Assembly (NCBI RefSeq): GCF_000720175.1
Contig: NZ_JOIX01000046.1
Location: forward strand, 1 to 56,037
Length of the DNA stretch: 56,037 nucleotides
Origin: Streptomyces sp. NRRL S-337
GTDB taxonomy: Bacteria > Actinomycetota > Actinomycetes > Streptomycetales > Streptomycetaceae
Direction: 5' to 3'
The position numbers and the translations under genes were made by a program. The notes under the pieces are model-generated. The model made no database searches and was not told the origin of the DNA. It saw only the letters and a program-made list of their open reading frames with translations. Each line of letters opens with the position of its first letter. Positions within the stretch are counted from its first letter, which is position 1. Of this stretch, positions 1-9,780 are shown piece after piece.

Positions 1-58
1 CCCGCCGGAACAGCACCCACAACTCGTCCGGCACCAACCGCTCAACCAGATCCGCCAT
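1..58 (-). mobile_element. IS5-family transposase, N-terminal fragment (cut by window edge)
   Basis: Reading leftwards from the ATG at 58, the frame gives MADLVERLVPDELWVLFRR and runs off the window. This matches the usual start of Streptomyces IS5-family DDE transposases, recognised from memory of the family. Only 19 residues are present, so intactness cannot be judged. A C-terminal piece of what looks like the same family, in the same orientation, lies at the right edge (55952-56037). No clear terminal inverted repeat is visible to the right of the start codon. Confidence 0.7.
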
Positions 59-167
59 GCGCAGCTCAACGAGCGATCACGCCATCAGAAACGGCGTCTT
101 AGCGTCGCTGTGGCGGCTGGATGTGCCCAGGCGTCGTGCCGCCGCCCTCGACGAAAGGAGCCGGGTC

Positions 168-1127
168 GTGGTGGAGCACGTCCTCGAACCGGAGGCGCAG
201 GAACTCGCGGATGCGAGCGCCACGCCGCCCTTCCTCTACGAGCTCGGTCCGGAAGGCGCCCGCAAGGTACTCGATGACATCCAGGCCGCTCCCGTCGAGA
301 AGGTCGAAATCGGCGAGGACCGGTGGATCACGGTTCCGGCCCGGGTGGGAGACGTGCGCGTCCGGCTCGTCAAGCCGGTGGGCACCAGCGGGCCCCTGCC
401 GGTGATCCTGTACATCCACGGTGGTGGATGGATCCTCGGCAACGCCGGCACACATGACAGGCTCATCCGAGAGCTGGCCGACGGCGCCCGGGCGGCCGTC
501 GCGTTCGTCGAGTACGACCGCTCGCCGGAGGCGCAGTACCCCGTGGCCATCGAGCAGGCCTATGCGACCGCGCAGTGGATCACCAAGAACGCGACGAGCG
601 AGGGTCTCGACGCCAAGCGGATGGCCGTTGCGGGCGACTCGGTCGGCGGCAACATGAGCGCGGCGGTCACGCTCATGGCCAAGCAGCGCGGGGACGTGCG
701 CTTTGTGCACCAATCGCTTTACTACCCGGTGACCGATGCCGGTCAGGACACCGACAGCTACCGGGAGTTCGCTGACGGACCGTTCCTCACGGCCCGGGCG
801 ATGGCCTGGTTCTGGGACGCGTACATCCCGCCGACCTCCCCGGCGAAACGAGCCGAGATCACGGCATCGCCGCTACGCGCCACCCTTGACGACCTCGCAG
901 GGCTGCCTCCAGCCTTCGTGATCGTCGATGAGAACGACGTATTGCGCGACGAGGGCGAGGCCTACGCCGCCAAGCTCACTCAGGCAGGCGTCCCGACCAC
1001 AAGTGTGCGCTACAACGGCATCCTCCACGATTTCATGATGCTCAATGCCGTCCGCTCCACCAGGGCATCAACCGCCGCCATCGAACAGGCCGTTCACGTC
1101 CTGCGGAAGGCACTCGGCACCCTCTGA
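168..1127 (+). CDS. alpha/beta hydrolase (HSL-type esterase)
   Basis: Predicted cytoplasmic serine esterase or lipase of the hormone-sensitive-lipase group, 319 aa. The oxyanion motif HGGGW is at residues 84-88, the nucleophile Ser158 lies in GDSVGG, and the acid (Asp257, in DEND) and base (His287, in ILHDF) complete a full triad. The GTG at 168 is chosen because AAAGGAG lies seven bases upstream. The frame is open back to 57, but that would run into the adjoining IS5 transposase gene. The 111 codon-free bases before the start may be the original promoter or IS-derived DNA. Substrate is unknown; this group typically cleaves small acyl esters. Confidence 0.88.
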   Translation: MVEHVLEPEAQELADASATPPFLYELGPEGARKVLDDIQAAPVEKVEIGEDRWITVPARVGDVRVRLVKPVGTSGPLPVILYIHGGGWILGNAGTHDRLIRELADGARAAVAFVEYDRSPEAQYPVAIEQAYATAQWITKNATSEGLDAKRMAVAGDSVGGNMSAAVTLMAKQRGDVRFVHQSLYYPVTDAGQDTDSYREFADGPFLTARAMAWFWDAYIPPTSPAKRAEITASPLRATLDDLAGLPPAFVIVDENDVLRDEGEAYAAKLTQAGVPTTSVRYNGILHDFMMLNAVRSTRASTAAIEQAVHVLRKALGTL

Positions 1128-1370
1128 ATCAGGGGTTGACGTGGGGGACAGTGCATCACTCCATGCAATCTGCCAGAGAATCTCTGAACAGGGTAACCAG
1201 TGTCCTGAGTCGTTAATTCGTTGGCAGTATGCGGTGAGGATCTCTCACGCGAGCGTTGACTGTTTCGGGTCGTGCTGCATTCGGCGCTACCTCCTGCGCA
1301 GCCACTATCATTCTGTCGTTCCGCGGAAGCCTCAGCCGTGCGCTTCTCCGACTGTCACACGTGGCTGACA

Positions 1371-1868
1371 CTAGGGCCGGTCCGCCCGTTCAGGCACCGG
1401 GTGGACGGCCGCTCGCAGTCCGCTGACGGCGAGGACGATGAGGAGAACAAAGGCTGCGATGGCGGTGAGGGTGCGTATGTCGTTGAACAGTTCCCAGCGC
1501 CGCAGGATCTCCGCGTGATCGGCCGGGGCCGCGGTGAGCGCCCACTGCTTGATCCGTCCGTTGATGGGCACGTTGCCGAACCGGGTTGTCAGGAAGGACG
1601 CGAGGGCCAGTAGACCTGCCGCCCCCGCGAGCAGCCGGGCGCGGCCCGCTGTCAGGACGGCGAGGGTCAGGCAACTCAGGATCGACGCACCCATCGCCGC
1701 CTGCATGGTGATGCCGTTCATCTTCATCAGTTCGGCGTGGAATGACAGCCGCATCTCCAGCGGTACGGCGTTGAAGGTGGGCACGAGATTGGCTGCGCCA
1801 TACCCGAACGCGCCGGCGAGGAGGCCGGTGCACAGCAGGGCGATTCCGTGGACGAGTTTGAGGCGCAT
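1371..1868 (-). CDS. DUF1772 family membrane protein (anthrone-oxygenase-like)
   Basis: A 165-aa protein with about four predicted membrane helices: a hydrophobic N-terminal segment (ALLCTGLLAGAFGYGAA), two central helices and a C-terminal one. The family signature is visible as RFGNVPINGRIKQW before the last helix. Some DUF1772 members are anthrone oxygenases or act next to flavin enzymes in secondary metabolism, but most have no known role. The ATG at 1868 is used; GGAG sits 12 bases upstream. The frame extends further upstream without convincing coding character. It is divergent from the PhyH gene at 2275 across a 406-bp region carrying inverted and tandem repeats. Confidence 0.8.
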   Translation of the reverse strand: MRLKLVHGIALLCTGLLAGAFGYGAANLVPTFNAVPLEMRLSFHAELMKMNGITMQAAMGASILSCLTLAVLTAGRARLLAGAAGLLALASFLTTRFGNVPINGRIKQWALTAAPADHAEILRRWELFNDIRTLTAIAAFVLLIVLAVSGLRAAVHPVPERADRP

Positions 1869-1978
1869 GTTCGTTGGCTCCGGTGCATGGGATGGGGGCG
1901 GATGAGCTGCCCGTGGGGTCGGCTCTGATAGGCGATGAGCCGGGAGCCGAGGCTGGTTCCAAGGGTGGCCGGGTCTCC

Positions 1979-2008
1979 GCCAGAAGTCCAAAATCCTTCA
2001 CTTCTGGC
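1979..2008. promoter_or_regulatory. 9-bp perfect inverted repeat in divergent promoter region
   Basis: GCCAGAAGT (1979-1987) and ACTTCTGGC (2000-2008) form a perfect inverted repeat with a 12-base spacer. It lies between the divergent DUF1772 and PhyH genes. It could be an operator or a hairpin in a 5' leader. No regulator gene is adjacent, so the protein that might bind it is unknown. Confidence 0.45.
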
Positions 2009-2013
2009 ATCCA

Positions 2014-2050
2014 GAACCATCGCTTCTGAACCATCGCTTCTGAACCATCG
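2014..2050. repeat. 14-bp tandem repeat, 2.6 copies
   Basis: The unit GAACCATCGCTTCT occurs at 2014-2027 and 2028-2041, and a partial third copy (GAACCATCG) follows at 2042-2050. It directly follows the inverted repeat at 1979-2008. It contains the CTTCT element of that inverted repeat, so both may derive from the same recognition sequence or from replication slippage. Confidence 0.8.
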
Positions 2051-2274
2051 GCAGCTGCGGTAATTCCCCACTGTGGACCAGCTCTTCCCCGTCGGTCCGC
2101 CGTGCCGTGCCGGTGCACTGCCGCTGACCTGCCGCTGAACACCTGCGGACTTGGTGCCCTTCTTGAAGGAAGCGCCACCGCGCCGACAGTGCGGGTTCCT
2201 GTGGGCTGCGCCGTCCGTGGCCCGAGCGCCGTAATCCCTTTGAGGACGTACTGACTTCGCTTGAGAATTCCCTC

Positions 2275-3069
2275 ATGCAGAATGTTCTGACATCTGACCA
2301 GGTAGAGCGCTTTGTCACCGATGGCTTTGTCCATCTTGAAGGTGCTTTTCCGCGGTCGCTGGCCGACGAGTGCCGCGCTTTCCTGTGGCGCGAGACCGGA
2401 TGCAACCCGGACGATCCCGCCACCTGGACCCGGCCCGTGGTCAGGCTGTCGGGTTACGGGGACGAGCCGTTCCGCCGGGCCGCCACCACACCGCGTCTGC
2501 ACGGTGCCTTCGACCAACTGGTCGGCCCGGGGCGATGGCTGCCACGCACCGGGCTCGGCACCTTCCCCATCCGGTTCCCGCACCCGGACGACTCGGGCGA
2601 CACCGGGTGGCACATGGACGCCAGCTACGTGCCTGTGGGGGAGAGCGGCTACTGGCTCAACCTCCGCTCCCGCGAGCGGGCGTTGCTGATGCTCTTCCTG
2701 TTCTCCGACGTCGACGCCGATCACGGGCCGACCCGGATCAAGGTCGGTTCGCACCTGGACGTCCCGCACTTCCTCGCCCCGGCGGGTGAGCGCGGCCTCG
2801 GCTTCATGGAACTCTGCAGGACCATGAACGCAGCGGGCAGGCTCGACGCCCCCGACCGCCCAATGGCGCTCGCCACCGGGCAGGCCGGTGACGTCTATCT
2901 GTGTCACCCGTTCCTGATCCATGCCGCCCAGCCCAACTGCGGCACCCGGCCCAGGTTCATGGCGCAGCCTCCCCTGGTGGCGGCCGCTCCGCTCGACCTC
3001 GACCGCGCCGACGGCGCCTACTCGCCGCTGGAGCGCGCGGTGCGGCTCGGCCTGGGCCGGTCCGGCTGA
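2275..3069 (+). CDS. phytanoyl-CoA dioxygenase family protein (PhyH)
   Basis: A 264-aa Fe(II)/2-oxoglutarate-dependent oxygenase. The metal-binding facial triad is visible: His113 and Asp115 in WHMDASY and the distal His216 in FLIHAAQPN. An arginine for 2-oxoglutarate binding follows at Arg225 or Arg227. Length and motif spacing fit the family. Members hydroxylate CoA esters or small natural products; the substrate here is unknown. The ribosome site before the ATG is weak. It is divergent from the DUF1772 gene and may share its promoter region, which is consistent with a small oxidative module. Confidence 0.87.
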   Translation: MQNVLTSDQVERFVTDGFVHLEGAFPRSLADECRAFLWRETGCNPDDPATWTRPVVRLSGYGDEPFRRAATTPRLHGAFDQLVGPGRWLPRTGLGTFPIRFPHPDDSGDTGWHMDASYVPVGESGYWLNLRSRERALLMLFLFSDVDADHGPTRIKVGSHLDVPHFLAPAGERGLGFMELCRTMNAAGRLDAPDRPMALATGQAGDVYLCHPFLIHAAQPNCGTRPRFMAQPPLVAAAPLDLDRADGAYSPLERAVRLGLGRSG

Positions 3070-3123
3070 GGGCACCCGGGGCCAGTCCGGTCGGGCGCCC
3101 GCGCCGGGCGTTGACGTACGGCG

Positions 3124-3960
3124 TCAGGCCGGACGCTTCCTCGCGGCGATCCGCTGCCGGGAAGCCTCGTACAGCACGGCGGTTGCGGCGTTCGCGGCGT
3201 TCAGTGAGCTCGCCGAGCCGGTCATCGGAATGCTGACCGTGTGGTCGCACAGATCCCGCCAGGCGCTGCTCAGTCCGGACGTCTCGTTGCCGATCAGAAG
3301 CAACGCCGGCTGGGTGAAGTCGAAGTCGAAGACATCACAGTCCCCCTTCTCGTCGGTGCCGACCAGGACGATCGACTGCCCTCCGGCCCGCTGCGCCTCG
3401 ACCCACGCCATCACATCGTTGGGCCTTGGGACGCGTACCGCAGGCAAGGCGAACAGGGAACCGGTGCTCGCCCGCACCGACTTGGGGTCGTACACGTCGG
3501 CCGCGTGTCCCGACACGATGAGCCCGTGCGCCCCGAAGGCGTCCGCTGACCGGATGATGCTGCCGATGTTCCCAGGGCTGGTCGGCCGGTCGAACAGGAC
3601 ACCGAGGAAGTTGTCGCCGGCGCTGAACCGGCCGAAGTCGTCGGCCGGCATCTCGATGACGGCGACGAGCTCCGGGGCGTGCTCGTTCTTCTCCCCGAGG
3701 TCCGCCAGCATGTCCGGCGCCATGGCGATCCGCTCGGCGTCGACTGTCCGCAGCAGGTCCTCCGCCCACTGCGACAGCGCCCGGTTGCCGTCGTATAGCA
3801 GCGCCTTGACGGGCCAGCCGTACCGGACTGCCATCGAGATGGGACGAACACCCTGCACCAGGAACTCGCGTACTCGCGTTCGCTTGTTGCGGTTGTTCAG
3901 CAGCGACTCCCACTGCTGAAAGCGGGCGTTGCGTGAGGTGATGCGCTGAACCGGCGGCAC
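3124..3960 (-). CDS. TrmH/SpoU-family RNA 2'-O-methyltransferase
   Basis: A 278-aa SPOUT-fold SAM-dependent methyltransferase. The three family motifs are present: motif 1 around DRPTSPGNIGSIIRSADAFG, motif 2 LLLIGNETSGLS, and motif 3 VSIPMTGSASSLNAANA near the C-terminus. The N-terminal ~95 residues probably form the RNA-binding domain. The start is GTG at 3960 with GGAGAA six bases upstream; an overlapping ATG is out of frame. Target could be rRNA or tRNA, which sequence alone cannot decide. It converges with the PhyH gene, leaving 54 bp between their stops. Confidence 0.9.
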   Translation of the reverse strand: MPPVQRITSRNARFQQWESLLNNRNKRTRVREFLVQGVRPISMAVRYGWPVKALLYDGNRALSQWAEDLLRTVDAERIAMAPDMLADLGEKNEHAPELVAVIEMPADDFGRFSAGDNFLGVLFDRPTSPGNIGSIIRSADAFGAHGLIVSGHAADVYDPKSVRASTGSLFALPAVRVPRPNDVMAWVEAQRAGGQSIVLVGTDEKGDCDVFDFDFTQPALLLIGNETSGLSSAWRDLCDHTVSIPMTGSASSLNAANAATAVLYEASRQRIAARKRPA

Positions 3961-4269
3961 ATGTTCTCCAAGCTGAGCCAGTAATGATGCTGTGTTCAGG
4001 CCAGCCTAAGAGGGTTTACGGAGGTGTCGGACATAGCCGCGGCTCTTGGCGCGGATCGTGCGGGGTCTGGGAGGGGATGAGGTGTGGCGCCGGACCGCGC
4101 CTCCCCCGGGCGGTCGCCCGATGACGGACTGCTTGCGGTGAGGCGGGATTGCCCGGTTGGACAGGGGACGTTGTGCCGCACCAGCAGCGGCTACGCAAGG
4201 ATCACCCTGGTCAAGTTGCAGGCGCCCACCGGGAGATGAGCAACAGACCGCCCCTGCTATCGTGCGCCG
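3961..4269. other. 309-bp intergenic stretch
   Basis: No convincing gene or repeat was seen. It separates the RNA methyltransferase (leftward) from the VOC gene (rightward), so it should contain both promoters. Confidence 0.5.
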
Positions 4270-4698
4270 ATGTCATCGATCAAGCAGTTCCAAGTCACCT
4301 TCGACTGCGCAGAACCTGAGCGTGTCGCTCGCTTTTGGTGCGAGGTGTTGGGGTACGTCGTATCGCCGCCTCCGAAGGGGTTCGCCACTTGGGACGATTT
4401 CGACCGCTCGCGGCCGCCTGAGGATCGGGGTTCATGGTTCGCCTGCAGTGACCCCTCGGGTGTGGGGCCGCGACTGTTCTTTCAGCGCGTTCCCGAAGGC
4501 AAGGTCGTCAAGAATCGGGTACATCTTTGCGTGCGGGTCGGCACCGGACTCGTGGGTGAAGAGCGCCTGGCCGCGCTCGAAGCCGAATGCGAGCGACTGG
4601 TCCCGCTCGGCGCGGTACGCGTGCGACTCCTGTATGACGGCAACGATTCGTGCATCGTGATGCAGGACATCGAGGGCAACGAGTTCTGCCTCGACTGA
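4270..4698 (+). CDS. VOC family protein (glyoxalase/bleomycin-resistance fold)
   Basis: A 142-aa single-domain vicinal-oxygen-chelate protein. The typical start FDCAEPERVARFWCEVLGY and end IVMQDIEGNEFCLD match the glyoxalase-like family common in Streptomyces. The two babab half-modules are inferred from length and pattern. Family roles include dioxygenases, isomerases and drug-binding proteins; no substrate can be assigned. No strong ribosome site precedes the ATG, so translation may be leaderless. Confidence 0.82.
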   Translation: MSSIKQFQVTFDCAEPERVARFWCEVLGYVVSPPPKGFATWDDFDRSRPPEDRGSWFACSDPSGVGPRLFFQRVPEGKVVKNRVHLCVRVGTGLVGEERLAALEAECERLVPLGAVRVRLLYDGNDSCIVMQDIEGNEFCLD

Positions 4699-4902
4699 GC
4701 ATCTCTGAGACGGCGAGGTGGGGAGCCGAGCCGTCTCCATGGGGCCTCATGAAGGCCGCCGGAGGAACAGGGAGCCGCCCTCGGTTGCCGGCACCGTGAG
4801 AGCCAGAAGGTTACGGTCGTGGTAGCGGGGTGCTCGCCCCAACCGGCCGACAGACCCAGGCGCTTGCGCTTCAACTCTTTTAAGGGAAAACGAGGTGGCG
4901 AG

Positions 4903-5226
4903 ATGTGGTCAGGCCGACACGACGATTACTTCGAACAGACCGCACGGATGATTGCCGAGCAGTTACAGCGGAATCACTCCAGAGAGCGCGCCCGGGCCGT
5001 CAAATTCAGCAGAGCGCAAGTGGAACAGAGCCGCAAGATCGCGCACGACGTCCACGCCGTGGAACTGGAGCGTCTTGCGACCCTCGGGCAGATCCCGCAG
5101 GCCGAATACAAGGCCCGCATCGCCGCTTTGGAAGACGACGCCGACGAAGGCACCCGACATGGCAATCAGTACCAGGGGTGGCCGGGGCGGTGGACCGGCC
5201 CGAGTGGCAACGAGCCGGTGACGTGA
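4903..5226 (+). CDS. small protein with SHOCT-like C-terminal segment
   Basis: A 107-aa, charged, probably cytoplasmic protein. Residues ~50-80 (VELERLATLGQIPQAEYKARIAALE) resemble the SHOCT motif, a short C-terminal oligomerisation segment of the form L-x-x-L-x-x-x-G-x-(L/I)-(T/P)-x-x-E-(Y/F)-x-x-x. The start ATG at 4903 follows a GAGGTGGCGAG stretch; an upstream in-frame start at 4819 has no such site. Function unknown. Confidence 0.55.
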   Translation: MWSGRHDDYFEQTARMIAEQLQRNHSRERARAVKFSRAQVEQSRKIAHDVHAVELERLATLGQIPQAEYKARIAALEDDADEGTRHGNQYQGWPGRWTGPSGNEPVT

Positions 5227-5320
5227 CGCGTTTGCGTGGTGAACCCAGCCAGAGGGTCCGTGCGCTCGCGTTGCGGGTCGGTAGCCGACTGGGCCGTCAG
5301 ACATCGGGCGGGGACCACTC

Positions 5321-5362
5321 CACCGGCTCCACCGGCTCCACCGGCTCGACCGGTGCCACCGG
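5321..5362. repeat. 9-bp tandem repeat (CACCGGCTC)
   Basis: Three exact copies (5321-5347), then two imperfect ones (GACCGGTGC, CACCGG). It lies just past the decarboxylase stop, between convergent genes. A slippage product is the simplest explanation. Confidence 0.75.
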
Positions 5363-5383
5363 TATGGTCCCCGCCGCCGGTCC

Positions 5384-7243
5384 TCAGTCGGGGCACTTCT
5401 CCTTGATCTTGTATGTCATGGCCTTGGGGTAGTCATGGCGGGCGAGCCTGATCTGGGCCAGGGTCGGTCCGGTGTTGAGGGTGTCCTCCGGGTTGGTGAT
5501 GCGGTCCAACAGGGTTGCCAGCTGGCCGTGGTTGTGGATCTGCTCGCCGGTCATCGGGGTCTTCTCGGATCCGAACACCTCGGCCAGGCGGTCGTAGTTC
5601 CAGGGGTGGAGGACGTTGTAGAAGTCGGCGCCGTCGGACGTCCGGCCCTTGTAATAGCAGGGGTTGACCAGCATCTGCTCGATGCCGTAGAAGCCTTCGT
5701 TGTCCAGCACGAAGATCACGGGATTGAGCAACTGGCGGACGTGGGTGGAGAGTTCCTGGCAGGTCTCCTGGAACGATCCGTCGCCGACGAACACCAGTGG
5801 GCGCTTGTTCCGCCGCTTCCTGGCGAGGGCGATGCCGGTGGTGGCACCGACCGAGTAGCCGATGGACAGCCAGCTGTTCTGTGCGATGTACGAGGCACGT
5901 TCGGGCATGCGCAGGTTCATCGAGCCGATCAGGGCGAACGCGGCGTCCGAGATCACGGTGTACGGGGTGGTGGCGCCGGTGCCCGAGCCCGTGGTCTGCT
6001 CCTGGAGGAACGCGCTGATGTGCTCGAAGAAGCTGTCGTAGGTCACCGGCAGGTCCGCCGGCTGGTCCGAGGAGCTGAGGCCGGACAGGTAGGCGTCCGT
6101 GCTCGCGGGTACGGCCAGGCCCTGGTCATGGGCGAGCGCGAAGGCGTCGGCGGCCAGACCGCGGTGGCCGAAGCGTTCCCTCAGGGCCTTCTCCAGCTCC
6201 TCGATGAAGTGCGGGAGCTGGACGCTGGGGAAGTACCTGGCGCCGACGCTGACGCCGTCGCGTACGGCAACCGCCCAGTCGTCGCCGAGCGCCTGCTCGC
6301 CGCCGAGGTTCTTCGACGTCGACCAGGTGCCCAGGCCGATTCGGCAGCCGTGTGCCTTGAAGGTCTCGCGCACCTTGGGATCGCTGGCCTTGCCGTTGTA
6401 GACGCCGGAGAAGCCCGGGGTGTTCTCGGAGACGACGGACTTGGCGCCGATGGTGGTGCAGAACGGGATCCCGGTGTTCTCCACCAGGGAGGTGAATTTT
6501 CCTTCCAGCCGCTGCCGTTCGATCTCCTCACCGGCCCACAGGATGGGGTTGCGGTGGCGGTCGATCAGTTCCACGGTGGCCTTGACCGCGGCCCGGCACA
6601 TCTCGTCGTTGCGGGTGGTGGACGGCCGCACCCGGGGTTCGATCGTGCCCGTTGGTTCGGGACAGGGCGCTTTCCAGACATCGTCCATGATCTCCAGGTA
6701 GACCGGCCGGCGCTCGGACAGGCACGCGGTGAGCGCGGTGTCGATCTGGACGGGAGCCAGCGCGGCGTTGGAGATCACCTGGGCGTCGACGGTGACCTGG
6801 CGGTAGACGTCCAGGTTGCTCTCGCGGCGCTGGCTCATGTGGGAGGTGAGCAGGCCGATCGCCTGGTAGTTGAGCCACTGCTCGTAGGACGGGGCCGCGT
6901 TGATGGCGACCAGCGGTACCTCTTCGACGTAGGCGCCGCCGATGGGGTTGAGGAGGTTGAAGGAGCCCACGCTGTAGGTGACGGCGACCGCGCCGATGGC
7001 CACCTCGCCCTTGTCCGGGTCCGCGTCGGCGGCTTTGGCCCGGGCGTAGGCGTCGGCGGCGAAGCCGGCTCCCACCTCGGTGGGGGTGCCGACCCACCGC
7101 ACGTCGGTGGTTTCCTGCATGATCGACAGGAAGGGCCCCAGATGGTCGCCGGGCACCCCGAACAGGTGGGTGACGCCGAGCTGTTGGAGGCGGGTGGCGA
7201 GGTAGCGGCCCACGTTCCATGCGCCGGTGTGGGTGGTCGTCAT
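5384..7243 (-). CDS. thiamine-diphosphate-dependent 2-oxoacid decarboxylase (pyruvate/indolepyruvate decarboxylase type)
   Basis: A 619-aa ThDP enzyme with N-terminal pyrimidine-binding, central and C-terminal PP-binding domains. The catalytic glutamate is Glu56 in [16 protein letters not shown]. The metal/PP motif [12 protein letters not shown] runs to a following N (in VLDNEG). The HH pair typical of some decarboxylases is not evident. The start overlaps the oxidase stop by four bases (ATGA), with GGAGG ten bases upstream, so the two are translationally coupled. Inference: it decarboxylates the 2-oxoacid made by the neighbouring oxidase to an aldehyde. It might instead be a carboligase. Confidence 0.88.
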   Translation of the reverse strand: MTTTHTGAWNVGRYLATRLQQLGVTHLFGVPGDHLGPFLSIMQETTDVRWVGTPTEVGAGFAADAYARAKAADADPDKGEVAIGAVAVTYSVGSFNLLNPIGGAYVEEVPLVAINAAPSYEQWLNYQAIGLLTSHMSQRRESNLDVYRQVTVDAQVISNAALAPVQIDTALTACLSERRPVYLEIMDDVWKAPCPEPTGTIEPRVRPSTTRNDEMCRAAVKATVELIDRHRNPILWAGEEIERQRLEGKFTSLVENTGIPFCTTIGAKSVVSENTPGFSGVYNGKASDPKVRETFKAHGCRIGLGTWSTSKNLGGEQALGDDWAVAVRDGVSVGARYFPSVQLPHFIEELEKALRERFGHRGLAADAFALAHDQGLAVPASTDAYLSGLSSSDQPADLPVTYDSFFEHISAFLQEQTTGSGTGATTPYTVISDAAFALIGSMNLRMPERASYIAQNSWLSIGYSVGATTGIALARKRRNKRPLVFVGDGSFQETCQELSTHVRQLLNPVIFVLDNEGFYGIEQMLVNPCYYKGRTSDGADFYNVLHPWNYDRLAEVFGSEKTPMTGEQIHNHGQLATLLDRITNPEDTLNTGPTLAQIRLARHDYPKAMTYKIKEKCPD

Positions 7244-9345
7244 GACGTCAGAGCCTCCTGCGGACGGGCGGCTGTTGCGGGTTCCATGGCGGCGAGGTCG
7301 GCCGGCCGCGGCGTCTCGTGGACCGCGATGGCGGCGGCCACGGCGGTCTCCACCGCGCCCTCGATCCAGGCGTGCTTGAGGGAGATGTGCTCGCCGGCGA
7401 AGTGGATCGGGCCCTCCGGCAGCATGGCGTCCAGATGGAAGCTGGTCATCTGGTGCGGGGTGTAGACGGCCGCCTCGCCGAAGGCGTATGGATCGCGCAG
7501 CCAGCTCTGGGTCCGGCCGTGGAAGGTGTAGAACGCCTCGATGCGACGGCCGTGGAGGGTCTGGAGGTTGCGCAGGGCGTAGATGTAGCGCTCGTCGTCG
7601 TCCATGGAGTCCCAGCGCGCCGCGTCGTCCGACCAGCTGTAACTGGCCAGGACCACGCCGCCGTCGCTGCCCGGGACGGGATGGGAGGGGTAGTACATGA
7701 AGCGGTTGGGGTTGTCGGTGGTGGAGCCGCCACCGAAGACATGGCTGGCTTCCCGGACCGGTGCCTGCTGGAGCGACCAGTTGCGGTAGTGCTTCAGCTG
7801 TGCCTCACTGACCTCGGTGTCCGCCACCCCGCTGAGGAGGCCGAGCGGCCCGTGCGGGGCGTTGCGCAGGTGCTCCGGCATGGCCCGTGCGGCCTCGGCC
7901 TCGTCCTCGCCCATCTGCTGGTACCACCGGTACAGGTCTTCGCCGAGCTCCCGTTTCCAGTCCTCCTCGGTGAACTCCCACCAGCGGCGGGAGAATTCGA
8001 GCAGCACCTTGGTGGCCTGGTCGTAGTGGGTCTCGATGATGGCGCGGCGCTTCTTGTACGAGAACGGCGGGTTCACGCGGGTGAACCGGAGGCTGGAGAA
8101 GGGCACGGTGACGATGGCCAGGTCGCCTTCCCAGATCCTCGGCGGGGCCTGGGGGTCCTGCTCGCTCACCGTTTCGATCTCCACCCGGTGCCCGGCCGAC
8201 CGGGTGACCCGGCTGGTGGCGCCGTCGCTCCAGGGGTCCAGGTATTCCAGGCGGGTCATCCGCTGGCCCATCTGGATGTTGTCCTTGAGGCCGTCCGCGA
8301 GCCGGTAGGGGAGTTTCCAGCTGCCGCCGTCGATCTCCCAGTAGGTGGCGTTGGGGTTGATGTCGCTGCGTCCCAGGAAGGTGTGGAAGAAGGCCAGGTG
8401 GAGGCGGGAGGTCATGTTCTCGATGGTGCCGATGGCCTCGATCGCCTCGTCGCTGAAGCCCGCGTACTCCCGGAGGAAGCGGCCCATCGAGTAGCCGTCG
8501 AAGTCCCGGATGACCCTGGCCCAGCCGTCCAGCCACTCCTCGAACGGTTTGTTCTCGCGCTCGCCGTTGGACTTGAGCACGGAGTAGTAGTCCCGGACCG
8601 GGTCCAGGGCCTGGTTGACCAGTTGGGACACCTGCGTGCACGCCTCGCTGCCGGAGAGGTTGAAGCCCTCGTTGACGGGACGCGGATTGAGGGCGTAGTC
8701 CCTCCTGCGTGCCTGGACGCGGTTGGTGCGGATCCAGGTGCGGTTGGCCTTGGTCGGGGCCTTGAATTCGGGGCTCTCGCTCCCGTACTGCCACTTCTCG
8801 TTGTTCTTGAAGGAGCGGTAGACAACCGGGGGGACGGGTACGTGCTCGTTGCCGGTGCCCGGTTCGATGTCGACGTTGTAGAACAGCCTTCGGGTCAGGC
8901 CGAGTTTGTCGATAAGGGCCAGGGTGAGCGGGTGGAAGTCCGGAATCCGCATCGCCCCGGCCTCGGCGTACTGCTTCTCGTCCCAGAACGCGGGATTCTT
9001 CGGGTCCTCGGTACGGAAGGTCTTCAGCCTGCCACCCACCCGGTTGGCGTTGGCTTCCAGGATGGTCACCTCGTGGCCGGCGTTCTTCAGCAGGTGACCG
9101 GCGACCAGACCGGCGATGCCGGCGCCGACGATCAGGACGCGCTTGCGCTCGGCGGCGGTGGTCGGGGGCAGACCGTTGTCGATCAGCGTCTTGAGGTAGC
9201 GCAGTTTGAGGTCTTCGTCGTTCGGGCCGATCAGCAGCAGGGCACGGGCGAGCTGCCGGTGGAGTTCCGAGGGAGGTTCGGGTTCGGGACCGTGGCCGTT
9301 GCTGGATGGGGGGACGGTGGGGAGGGTGAGGGGGCTGTTGTCCAT
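7240..9345 (-). CDS. flavin monoamine / L-amino-acid oxidase
   Basis: A 701-aa FAD-dependent amine oxidase. The dinucleotide-binding motif GAGIAG is at residues 74-79 within [17 protein letters not shown]. The C-terminal FAD-contact segment is [22 protein letters not shown]. The long form, with a conserved ~65-residue N-terminal extension ([15 protein letters not shown]), is typical of bacterial L-amino-acid and phenylalanine oxidases rather than short monoamine oxidases. The start ATG has AGGAAG seven bases upstream. It is followed by the ThDP decarboxylase with an ATGA overlap. Inference: an aromatic or basic L-amino acid is oxidised to its 2-oxoacid (with ammonia and peroxide) or amide. 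Confidence 0.88.
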   Translation of the reverse strand: MDNSPLTLPTVPPSSNGHGPEPEPPSELHRQLARALLLIGPNDEDLKLRYLKTLIDNGLPPTTAAERKRVLIVGAGIAGLVAGHLLKNAGHEVTILEANANRVGGRLKTFRTEDPKNPAFWDEKQYAEAGAMRIPDFHPLTLALIDKLGLTRRLFYNVDIEPGTGNEHVPVPPVVYRSFKNNEKWQYGSESPEFKAPTKANRTWIRTNRVQARRRDYALNPRPVNEGFNLSGSEACTQVSQLVNQALDPVRDYYSVLKSNGERENKPFEEWLDGWARVIRDFDGYSMGRFLREYAGFSDEAIEAIGTIENMTSRLHLAFFHTFLGRSDINPNATYWEIDGGSWKLPYRLADGLKDNIQMGQRMTRLEYLDPWSDGATSRVTRSAGHRVEIETVSEQDPQAPPRIWEGDLAIVTVPFSSLRFTRVNPPFSYKKRRAIIETHYDQATKVLLEFSRRWWEFTEEDWKRELGEDLYRWYQQMGEDEAEAARAMPEHLRNAPHGPLGLLSGVADTEVSEAQLKHYRNWSLQQAPVREASHVFGGGSTTDNPNRFMYYPSHPVPGSDGGVVLASYSWSDDAARWDSMDDDERYIYALRNLQTLHGRRIEAFYTFHGRTQSWLRDPYAFGEAAVYTPHQMTSFHLDAMLPEGPIHFAGEHISLKHAWIEGAVETAVAAAIAVHETPRPADLAAMEPATAARPQEALTS

Positions 9346-9701
9346 GCGTCGCTTCCTATGTCAGAGGTGGGGGAATGCCGGACGAACCGCAGGGAGGGGC
9401 CCGTCAGTGCCTGGGCAGGGATCGCCCGTGGCGAGGAGGCGGGGCGTGAGGGCGAAGGGGTGAAGGCGTAGGCCATGCCCTGGGTGGTGACGAACCGCGG
9501 CGTGTTCGTGAGGCCGTCCTTCGGGCCGCGGTCGACGTCGCTCCGGCTCCCGCCCTCCGGGCCGGTGCCCTTGACGGTGCGGTCGGGTGCGGTCGGGTCG
9601 CCGGGAACGCATCCCTTGGCGTGGGACCAGCCGGCCTGGACGAACTCGAACTGTCCGTCCATGGCGGGCGCCGACTCAGGGCGCACCCTGGGGGTGGTCA
9701 T
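9231..9701 (-). CDS. hypothetical protein upstream of the oxidase, overlapping its 5' end
   Basis: A 156-aa open frame starting at an ATG with an excellent GAGGAG site seven bases upstream. The first ~80 codons have strong G/C third-position bias; the tail is Pro/Ser-rich and overlaps the first 115 bases of the oxidase in another frame. The segment QFEFVQAGW and later [14 protein letters not shown] faintly recall the C-terminal part of Dyp-type peroxidases, but too little is present for assignment. It may be a short real protein whose 3' part has shifted frame, first in the oxidase-decarboxylase operon. Function unknown. Confidence 0.4.
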   Translation of the reverse strand: MTTPRVRPESAPAMDGQFEFVQAGWSHAKGCVPGDPTAPDRTVKGTGPEGGSRSDVDRGPKDGLTNTPRFVTTQGMAYAFTPSPSRPASSPRAIPAQALTGPSLRFVRHSPTSDIGSDAWTTAPSPSPPSPHPATATVPNPNLPRNSTGSSPVPCC

Positions 9702-9780
9702 GCTGGAACTCCTCGTGGACGGGACACCGGGTGGATCACGGCGGAGGGCGTGGCGCTACAGAACGTAGCCAGGGGAAGGC

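Noticed and set aside
5435..7465. Long rightward frame over the decarboxylase gene
   Set aside because: It is the GC-rich shadow of the leftward decarboxylase, which has full ThDP-enzyme motifs; the same applies to long frames opposite the oxidase, FtsX and StyA genes.
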